Assembly: GCA_947165795.1 (NCBI GenBank) | Contig: CAMVBP010000053.1 | Span: 1 to 10,892 of the forward strand | Reading direction: 5' to 3' | DNA from: an uncultured Treponema sp. | GTDB lineage: Bacteria > Spirochaetota > Spirochaetia > Treponematales > Treponemataceae | DNA: 10,892 nt | In this document: piece after piece, positions 5,624-10,892 of the stretch | Position numbering within the stretch: position 1 is the stretch's first letter | Layout: every line of letters starts with the position of its first letter | Made by a program: the position numbers and the translations under genes | The notes under the pieces: model-generated | Database searches by the model: none | What the model saw: the letters and a program-made list of their open reading frames with translations, nothing else | Told to the model about the DNA's origin: nothing

Positions 5624-6307
5624 ATGAATATACTTGCATTAGACTGCGCAGTTTCAAAATTTTCTATTGGCGTTGAAACTGAAAAAGGAAAAGTATCCTC
5701 AACTTTTGATATAGGAATGCGTCAATCAGAAATGATTGTTCCTGCATTACAGAATACACTTTCGCTTGCCGGAATAAATGTTTCTGAATTAAATTATTCT
5801 GCCGTAACTATCGGGCCGGGAAGTTTTACAGGATTAAGACTTGGACTTTCAGCATTGAAGGCATTAACGTTTGCTTACAATATTCCGTGCTTCGGGCTTT
5901 CTTCCCTTAAAGTATATGCCGAGCCATTTTTACAAACCGGGAAAAATATTATTTCCTGCATAGATGCAAATAAAGGAAAATTTTACTGTTCAATTTATAA
6001 CGGCTCAAATATTCTGATGAAGGATGATGATTATCCGGTTGAAAAAATTATTGAAAAAATTTCTAAATTTGCAGATAACGAAGAATTCTGGATTCTTGGT
6101 CCGGACAGTAAAAAATTATATGAATTGCTTTGTGCGCAGAATAAAAATCATAAATTCTTTGCGCCAGAATTTTCATTCAATACTTCTGAATCTATTTTAA
6201 GGCTTACAGAAAAAATGATAGAAAATAACGAAAAGCCTTTGGAAGATTATGACGGTCCGATTTACCTTCGTGCAAGTGAAGCAGAAATAAAACTGAATAA
6301 CGGATAA
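5624..6307 (+). CDS. tsaB: TsaB, t6A biosynthesis scaffold protein
   Basis: A 227-residue ASKHA-fold protein. It opens with the phosphate-loop-like strand NILALDCAVSKFSIGVE and carries the hallmark GPGSFTGLRLGLS (residues 64-76), followed by the helix ALKALTFAYNIP and the SSLKVYAE region. TsaB has no transferase activity itself; it dimerises with TsaD and recruits TsaE. TsaD is not in this window. I chose the second of two adjacent ATG codons because AGGA (5613-5616) is 7 bases before it but only 4 before the first at 5621; the difference is one residue. The gene converges on csrA with a 31-base gap containing no convincing terminator. Confidence 0.94.
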   Translation: MNILALDCAVSKFSIGVETEKGKVSSTFDIGMRQSEMIVPALQNTLSLAGINVSELNYSAVTIGPGSFTGLRLGLSALKALTFAYNIPCFGLSSLKVYAEPFLQTGKNIISCIDANKGKFYCSIYNGSNILMKDDDYPVEKIIEKISKFADNEEFWILGPDSKKLYELLCAQNKNHKFFAPEFSFNTSESILRLTEKMIENNEKPLEDYDGPIYLRASEAEIKLNNG

Positions 6308-6338
6308 GCAGCACGGCGGCCTGTTCAATAGCTGACTG

Positions 6339-6590
6339 TTATTTTTTAAGAAGCTTACTTAATGCACTTACAGCACTAATTGCCTTTTCGTTTCCAGATT
6401 CCGGAGTATCTACAACAGCGGCCTTGTTCTCGCTCTGAATTGCATCAAAAACTTCCTGGCGGAAAACCTTTACATTTTTTGGAGCTTCTACACCAATTTT
6501 TACCTGGTCACCATGAACATCAATAAGCGTAATTGTAATGTTATCACCGATTTTAATTTTTTCATCAATTTTTCTTGAAAGAATTAACAT
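6339..6590 (-). CDS. csrA: CsrA, post-transcriptional carbon storage/flagellin regulator
   Basis: An 83-residue RNA-binding protein. Residues 1-55 match CsrA throughout: [16 protein letters not shown], then [19 protein letters not shown], and F43-R44-Q-E-V. Leu4 and Arg44, the key RNA-contacting residues in characterised CsrA, are present. CsrA dimers bind GGA motifs in hairpin loops or at ribosome-binding sites and repress translation; in flagellated bacteria with FliW the main target is flagellin mRNA. The tail after residue 58 is about 25 residues, longer than in the 61-residue enteric protein; C-terminal extensions are typical of FliW-regulated CsrA. The ribosome-binding site AAGGAG (6598-6603) lies inside the end of fliW, and the genes overlap by 7 bases, so the two are probably translationally coupled. 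Confidence 0.97.
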   Translation of the reverse strand: MLILSRKIDEKIKIGDNITITLIDVHGDQVKIGVEAPKNVKVFRQEVFDAIQSENKAAVVDTPESGNEKAISAVSALSKLLKK

Positions 6591-7033
6591 ACGCTATCTC
6601 CTTTTGAGTTTAGCGCTTCGATGATATTCACTTTTGTAGACCAGCGGTTATCGCTTAAAATTGCCTGAACACATTTTCTGTTTACTTTATTGATTACTAA
6701 AGGTCCCTGGAAATTTGCAGTAATTGCACTTCCGTCATGAGGAACAGTTACAATTGTCATAATTATAATGTCTTCCGGTTTTGTTACTCCAATTTTTTCC
6801 AGAGAATCATCATCTATATCTGTTTCGTAATATGAACAGATAAGGAATGGATCAACAATTAAAAATGCAAGATTAGGATCTTCTGTACTCTGGAGCCATA
6901 AAAATGGTTCGTAATCAGAATCAACAAGTGCAAATTTTGTGTATTTTTCAAAACCAAAAAGCCCGTCTGGAATTGTAATAATTCTATCTTCAGAAATTTC
7001 CATTTTACCATGAGCTTTAGTTACTATTTCCAT
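6584..7033 (-). CDS. fliW: FliW, flagellar assembly factor and CsrA antagonist
   Basis: A 149-residue protein of normal family length. Diagnostic text includes [18 protein letters not shown] (21-38), a region with [19 protein letters not shown] (44-62) and NFQGPLVIN (107-115). FliW binds flagellin in the cytoplasm and, when free, binds CsrA and relieves repression of flagellin translation; FliW-flagellin binding has been reported for the Treponema pallidum homologue. The start is supported by TAGGAG at 7040-7045. It sits between flgL (51 bases upstream) and csrA (7-base overlap), the order known in other spirochaetes. Confidence 0.97.
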   Translation of the reverse strand: MEIVTKAHGKMEISEDRIITIPDGLFGFEKYTKFALVDSDYEPFLWLQSTEDPNLAFLIVDPFLICSYYETDIDDDSLEKIGVTKPEDIIIMTIVTVPHDGSAITANFQGPLVINKVNRKCVQAILSDNRWSTKVNIIEALNSKGDSVC

Positions 7034-7084
7034 TCTATACTCCTAAGCCATCAAATAAACTATCAAATATGCCTTTACGGCCTG

Positions 7085-8329
7085 TTATTTCATATAGTTA
7101 AGCAAGGTAGAACTGTACATTTTTCCAGCCTGACTTAAAGTTGCCTGATTTGTATAATCCAGCATTTTCAAATCTGTAATAGCTTTTGTAAAATCAAGAT
7201 CCCCTTCTCTGCTTACCATCTGAGTAACGTCAAGTGCAAGCTTTGAATTTCTTGTTGCGTTGAGCTGTGCCCTTTCGTATTCAGAACCAGACTTTGCAAT
7301 TCTTGTAACAAGACTGTCGATTCCTTTATCAAGTGCACCAAGAACCCTTCCACCAATCATTTCATGGTCGCCGCTTAAAAGTGCATTTCTGAATGCAATT
7401 ACTGTATCAAACATGCTTCCGCCGCTTACACGAACTCCGTCTCCAAGATTGTATGGAGGACGCTGAGAAGAATCCTTTATAATTCCAAGCTCATTCAAAG
7501 CATTTCCTTCTACATCATTTAACCATAACTGGCGTGCATCAGTTGTAGAAAGATTCAATGCGTTTCTTACAGGGTCTACACTGGCTTTAACAGCCGCGCC
7601 GCTATTATTAATTTTAGCAACAAGAGCGTAAATATTGTCACCCTGATTTATTTTAATTTCTACACCATCTACAGAAATAATTCCGTCCGAGCTGGCCTGC
7701 CATGCAGACGCATCTCTTGCACCAAAAATCTGCTGATTTTCTGCCCAGAAGGTTTTTACACCTGCATTATCATTATCAATATATTTATGTTCATCAACTT
7801 CAATTTTGTTTACTTCAATGTTGCCATTGTAGCGGACGTTCTGAATAAGAGGAATTCCGCTGCCTTCTACATTTCCCATTTCAACATCAAAAGCAGTAGC
7901 CTTTGTATTAGTTCCTGCAAAAATTGAATTGCCATCAGCACTTACTGCATTTGCATTCTGAATAAGAGCCTTTAAAAGTTCATCAACTTCAGAAGCCATA
8001 TTCTTCATGTCTTCATCCGTATAAATTCCGTTTGCACCTGTTACAGCAAGTTCGCGGATTCTCTGCATAATGTCGAGGCTGTCTGTCATATAACCTTCGC
8101 GCAAAGCAAATTCATCTGTAAGGCGCAGAGAATTCTTTTCAAACTGATTAACTCTATTCAAAAATGACTGATAGCGTACTAAGTGACCGGCAGCAATTGG
8201 ATCATCCCTAAGCTGCTGAATTTTCTGCTGCGAACCAATCTGGTTATTAGCTTTATTCAAACGGCTTTCCTGTAAGCGAAGGCTGCTCTGAGTATTATTA
8301 TTATTCATCTGACTGCTAATTCTATGCAT
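7085..8329 (-). CDS. flgL: Flagellar hook-filament junction protein FlgL (HAP3)
   Basis: A 414-residue protein. FlgL joins FlgK at the hook tip to the flagellin filament and is secreted through the flagellar export apparatus. The N-terminus has the flagellin-like D0/D1 helices with MHRISSQM, LNKANNQIGSQQKIQQL and the conserved RDDPIAAG (41-48), then IRELAVTGANG (91-101) and IFAGTNT (136-142). The C-terminus ends with the matching helices SREGDLDFTKAITDLKMLDYTNQATLSQAGKM and SSTLLNYMK. It is longer than enteric FlgL (about 317 residues), as in other spirochaetes, with extra sequence in the surface-exposed middle. A four-Asn run lies at residues 9-12. The ribosome-binding site GAGGAG (8336-8341) fixes the start. 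Confidence 0.95.
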   Translation of the reverse strand: MHRISSQMNNNNTQSSLRLQESRLNKANNQIGSQQKIQQLRDDPIAAGHLVRYQSFLNRVNQFEKNSLRLTDEFALREGYMTDSLDIMQRIRELAVTGANGIYTDEDMKNMASEVDELLKALIQNANAVSADGNSIFAGTNTKATAFDVEMGNVEGSGIPLIQNVRYNGNIEVNKIEVDEHKYIDNDNAGVKTFWAENQQIFGARDASAWQASSDGIISVDGVEIKINQGDNIYALVAKINNSGAAVKASVDPVRNALNLSTTDARQLWLNDVEGNALNELGIIKDSSQRPPYNLGDGVRVSGGSMFDTVIAFRNALLSGDHEMIGGRVLGALDKGIDSLVTRIAKSGSEYERAQLNATRNSKLALDVTQMVSREGDLDFTKAITDLKMLDYTNQATLSQAGKMYSSTLLNYMK

Positions 8330-8358
8330 AATGTTCTCCTCTTATTTTTATAGAAGGC

Positions 8359-10233
8359 CTATACTCCAAGTCTGTTTATTACAACATCAATAAGGCTGTC
8401 CCATACTGTAATAAACTTAGCTGCAGCATTGTATCCATGCTGGAATTTCATAATTTCAGCAAGCTCTTCATCTATATTTACACCGCTAATAGAATCCCTT
8501 AAATTATGAAGATCATCCATAATGGCATTCTGGCTTAAAAGATTTGTCTGAGCCTGTTCCCCTTTTAATCCCACATTTGTAACAGAATCAGCAAAATAAT
8601 CATCAAAAGTTTTTGTTCCGCCAACCATTACGGCAGTATTTCTTATTGCAGCAATTTCTACTGCAGCACGACCGTCGCCGGTTGGTGAATTACCGGAAGC
8701 ATCAATATATCCTGCAGCAACACTCATAACATCATTTTTAATTGCAGCATTAACCTGAATGTAAGCCGAAGGATTAATAACTGGAGCAACTGCAAACTGA
8801 CTTCCTGCAACGAGAGAATTTACTGCATCAACATTTGCAAAATCATAAGCATTTTCCGGTCCTGTTCCGTTCAAAATTCCAGAATAACCTGCAAGGAAAT
8901 ATCCGGAATCTTCAACATGGCGAATTACAAAATCAGGATTATCAGTACTCTGCGAAGTTGTTGCCTTTAATACAAGATGATTATTTTTATCGAGGTAAGC
9001 TTTTACTTCGCTTGTGCTGTCATTAATTCTTGCAATAACAGTTTCTACTGTATCTGTATGGAAATAAGGAACCTGAACAATACCTGTAGTTCCGCTGAAG
9101 GTCATAACGCCTTCTATTCCTACCTGCTGCTGCATATCAAGTTCATTTGTTCCAGAGAATCTGAAAATGTATGAAGAATCCATTGCACCGTCGCCGTCGC
9201 GGTCATAATTTCCATTCACATTTTCTACGAAAGGATGCTGAACAAAAAAGTTGAGGCCTGTTACTTTATTTGCACCTACTGCATTTCTATGAATGTCATT
9301 TACAAGGTCGCTGAAGTTCATTGTCATTGTATTAAGACTCTGAAGTTCGTTTCTTATATCAACATCTCTAAGTTCTACCAAAGCACCAAGTGAACCGCCT
9401 GAAAAATATGCATCGTCGCGGGTATCTGCCCATACAAGCTTGCTGTATCCTGAACCATCAAAGCGTGGTTCCATATCAAGCTGGCGGGCAATACTTCCCT
9501 GTACCAGGATCTTTCCGTCTACGTGAATCATAAATTCATCTGGGTCACGGTTTTCTGTCGTAATATTTATTAATTCAGAAAGTTTATCTACAAGTAAATC
9601 CCTGCGGTCAAGAAGATCATTCGGGTTATCGCCCAAGCCAAGACTCTTTACAATTTCTTCATTAAGAGCGGCAATCTGTCTTGTATAAGAGTTTACCTGT
9701 TCTACAGTTGCATCAATGTCGCCGTCTATAAGATCGCCAACACCTTTTAAAGATTCAAAACGCTGCTGAATAGAATCTGTAAGAGTTTCTCCTCTTGTAA
9801 CAACTGCCTGGCGGCTGGCCTTGCTTTCCGGATTGAATGAAAGTTCCTGCCAGCTTTCCCAGAATTTATCCATATTTGAACGGATAGAAACGTCGTATGG
9901 TTCATTATAAATCTGCTCAATCATTGTGTAATAATTTGAGCGTGTAGCCCAGTAGCTTTCCTGATTTGCCTGAGCAACAATTCTTTTATCAAGAAGTTCA
10001 TCACGAATACGTTCAATTGACTGAACATCAACACCCTGACCGATAAGTCCTGGACGTTCAAGACGTTCAAGATCCGGTTTGTAAAGAGGATCAAATTCCT
10101 TAATTTTTACTCTCTGTCGTGAATATCCTTCTGTATTTGCATTTGCAATGTTATGACCTGCAGTTGTAATGGCATCTGTATTTGCCATTATGCTTCTTTT
10201 ACCAAGTTCTATTCCAGAAAAAGTTGATCCCAT
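8359..10233 (-). CDS. flgK: Flagellar hook-filament junction protein FlgK (HAP1)
   Basis: A 624-residue protein that sits directly on the hook and receives FlgL. The N-terminus has the rod/hook/HAP signature with ITTAGHNIANANTEGYSRQ (22-40). The C-terminus has the matching helix with EIMKFQHGYNAAAKFITVWDSL and ends in NRLGV. The coiled region QVNSYTRQIAALNEEI and the segment with NDLLDRRDLLVDKLSELI are standard FlgK text. The length is slightly above that of enteric FlgK (about 547). A central stretch DRDGDGAMDSS resembles a calcium-type Asp-rich loop, but one loop is not enough to claim metal binding. The ribosome-binding site AAGGAAGG (10240-10247) fixes the start. flgN ends 22 bases upstream and flgL begins 29 bases after the stop. 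Confidence 0.96.
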   Translation of the reverse strand: MGSTFSGIELGKRSIMANTDAITTAGHNIANANTEGYSRQRVKIKEFDPLYKPDLERLERPGLIGQGVDVQSIERIRDELLDKRIVAQANQESYWATRSNYYTMIEQIYNEPYDVSIRSNMDKFWESWQELSFNPESKASRQAVVTRGETLTDSIQQRFESLKGVGDLIDGDIDATVEQVNSYTRQIAALNEEIVKSLGLGDNPNDLLDRRDLLVDKLSELINITTENRDPDEFMIHVDGKILVQGSIARQLDMEPRFDGSGYSKLVWADTRDDAYFSGGSLGALVELRDVDIRNELQSLNTMTMNFSDLVNDIHRNAVGANKVTGLNFFVQHPFVENVNGNYDRDGDGAMDSSYIFRFSGTNELDMQQQVGIEGVMTFSGTTGIVQVPYFHTDTVETVIARINDSTSEVKAYLDKNNHLVLKATTSQSTDNPDFVIRHVEDSGYFLAGYSGILNGTGPENAYDFANVDAVNSLVAGSQFAVAPVINPSAYIQVNAAIKNDVMSVAAGYIDASGNSPTGDGRAAVEIAAIRNTAVMVGGTKTFDDYFADSVTNVGLKGEQAQTNLLSQNAIMDDLHNLRDSISGVNIDEELAEIMKFQHGYNAAAKFITVWDSLIDVVINRLGV

Positions 10234-10255
10234 AATACACCTTCCTTTTTAGCGT

Positions 10256-10693
10256 TTAACCGCGAACATCAACAAGCACACTTTGAGCATGCGGCTGGGT
10301 AATTGTTCCATCTTTTGTATAATTTTTGTTACGGGTCTGAGGCAATGCCTTTTCTACCACTTCTGAAATAAACTGCTTTGTAACCGTAACATAATTAGTT
10401 ATTACCTGATTTTCAAGTTTGCATTTTAAGAGTTTGCTTCTTAAATGCGAAAGAATGTCGTAAAAGGACTTAACATCAGCAGGAGTCATCTGCTTTTGAA
10501 GTTCATCGCGGCGTGAATCAAACCTGTGAAAATCATCTGATAAATGATTTACATCTGCCATTAAAGTTGTAAGAGAACTCCAATCTTTATTCTGAAGAAC
10601 AGTACGCAATTCCAGCTGCTTCTGAGAAAGAGTATCAAGAATTTTGTCTTCATTTTTTAACAATAAAGAATATTCAGAAATCAATGCATTCAT
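10256..10693 (-). CDS. flgN: FlgN-type export chaperone for FlgK/FlgL
   Basis: A 145-residue, almost wholly helical protein. It opens with the FlgN-like pattern MNALISEYSLLLKNEDKIL, followed by a long coiled-coil helix with LSQKQLELRTVLQNKDW and heptad-like segments to about residue 120, and ends in a polar tail. FlgN keeps FlgK and FlgL export-competent; its place directly before flgK-flgL fits. Sequence conservation in this family is low, so the call rests on pattern plus context. I chose ATG 10693 because AAGGG (10700-10704) is 6 bases upstream and the predicted transcription start near 10724 leaves room for it. An upstream in-frame ATG at 10714 would add seven residues but has only a weak site. 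Confidence 0.82.
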   Translation of the reverse strand: MNALISEYSLLLKNEDKILDTLSQKQLELRTVLQNKDWSSLTTLMADVNHLSDDFHRFDSRRDELQKQMTPADVKSFYDILSHLRSKLLKCKLENQVITNYVTVTKQFISEVVEKALPQTRNKNYTKDGTITQPHAQSVLVDVRG

Positions 10694-10730
10694 ATTAAAC
10701 CCTTGAATTTCCATACGGTCATTCTCTTGT

Positions 10731-10757
10731 TTATCGGTATATGAAAAATTTAGTTTA
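10731..10757 (-). promoter_or_regulatory. Sigma-28 (FliA-type) promoter of flgN-flgK-flgL-fliW-csrA
   Basis: Read on the - strand: TAAACTAA (10757-10750), exactly 11 bases, then ACCGATAA (10738-10731). This matches the sigma-28 consensus TAAAGTTT-N11-GCCGATAA at seven of eight bases in the -10 and at the TAAA core of the -35, with ideal spacing. The transcription start would be near 10724. It is the only good promoter seen for the five-gene unit and makes csrA and fliW part of the late flagellar regulon. Confidence 0.78.
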
Positions 10758-10787
10758 GAAAAAAATGCATTGAAAATTCAAAAGGTT

Positions 10788-10820
10788 TAAAAAAGAAAAA
10801 GACTGCAAAAACTGCAGTCT
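10788..10820 (-). terminator. Rho-independent terminator of the tRNA-Arg gene
   Basis: AGACTGCA (10800-10807) and TGCAGTCT (10813-10820) form a perfect 8-bp stem with a 5-nt loop. On the - strand the stem is followed by TTTTTCTTTTTT (complement of 10788-10799). It lies 12 bases after the tRNA 3' end and insulates the flgN promoter from tRNA transcription. Confidence 0.88.
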
Positions 10821-10832
10821 GATATAAAAATA

Positions 10833-10892
10833 TGCGCCTGACACGATTCGAACGTGCTACCTACGGATTCGAAGTCCGTTGCTCTATCCAGA
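10833..10892 (-). tRNA. tRNA-Arg(TCG), 5' end beyond the window
   Basis: On the - strand the anticodon stem ACGGA/TCCGT (10879-10875 and 10867-10863) encloses the loop CTTCGAA, giving anticodon TCG (10872-10870), for arginine CGN codons. The 5-nt variable loop AGGTA, the T arm GCACG-TTCGAAT-CGTGT and the 3' acceptor strand CAGGCGC with discriminator A follow. Part of the D arm (GGATAGAGC) is visible; the 5' acceptor strand and the start of the D arm lie outside the window. CCA is not encoded, so it must be added by a nucleotidyltransferase. Confidence 0.95.

Noticed and set aside
6305..6345. Possible terminator between tsaB and csrA
   Set aside because: A T-rich run is present near 6338, but the only preceding pairings are about 4 bp with a very long loop; no credible stem.
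8835..9174. Two short + strand open frames inside flgK
   Set aside because: Both are antisense to well-supported flgK coding sequence and have no convincing start signals or family resemblance.
9188..9220. Asp-rich DRDGDGAMD segment in FlgK as a calcium-binding EF-hand-like loop
   Set aside because: A single short loop with no flanking helix pattern; similar Asp/Gly turns are common in exported flagellar proteins.
10752..10781. Second, sigma-70-like promoter (TTGAAT-N18-TAAACT) on the - strand upstream of flgN
   Set aside because: Each box matches only four of six positions in an AT-rich stretch, spacing is 18, and its -10 overlaps the much better sigma-28 -35 box.
1..10892. Mobile elements, CRISPR arrays, phage or defence genes
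   Set aside because: No transposase, integrase, direct-repeat array, att-like duplication near the tRNA, or foreign-looking gene is visible; the tRNA flank leads straight into flagellar genes.

Overview
The window is a flagellar assembly region from a low-GC (roughly 37-40% by eye) spirochaete, most likely a Treponema of the host-associated/gut type. The evidence is a FlaB-type flagellin C-terminus, spirochaete-sized FliD and FlgL (long compared with enteric homologues), a FlgK-FlgL-FliW-CsrA gene order like that known in Borrelia and Treponema, AGA-biased arginine codons outside flaB, and no sign of recent mobile DNA. I cannot name the species.

Layout, left half, + strand: the 3' end of flaB (1-462); a 156-nt intergenic region packed with four stem-loops, one of them a clear Rho-independent terminator; flaG (619-1011); fliD (1014-3092); an unrecognised 197-aa gene touching fliD (3104-3697); a membrane-anchored PilZ protein (3744-4859); then, from its own sigma-70-like promoter, a small unknown gene (4923-5186), tsaE (5180-5614) and tsaB (5624-6307), the last two belonging to tRNA t6A synthesis.

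Right half, - strand, convergent with the left half: flgN (start about 10693), flgK, flgL, fliW and csrA (ending 6339) form one tight transcription unit. It lies downstream of a near-consensus sigma-28 (FliA-type) promoter at 10731-10757. At the right edge is most of a tRNA-Arg(TCG) gene with its terminator at 10788-10820, also on the - strand.

How the genes fit together: FlaB is the filament core subunit, FliD the filament cap, FlgK/FlgL the hook-filament junction, FlgN the export chaperone for FlgK/FlgL, and FlaG a filament-associated protein. CsrA (translational repressor) and FliW (its antagonist, which also binds flagellin) form the known homeostatic circuit coupling flagellin level to flagellin translation. 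The PilZ protein would add c-di-GMP input. The most interesting sequence-level signal is a 15-bp hairpin just after flaB whose loop carries GGAUGU, the core of the CsrA-binding consensus, in a window that also encodes CsrA and FliW.

No insertion sequences, CRISPR arrays, phage genes or broken genes were seen. No gene-free stretch exceeds 300 bases; the largest is the 156-nt flaB-flaG gap, annotated piece by piece. This is mostly a conserved housekeeping/motility region; the novelty lies in regulatory RNA structure and two uncharacterised small genes.
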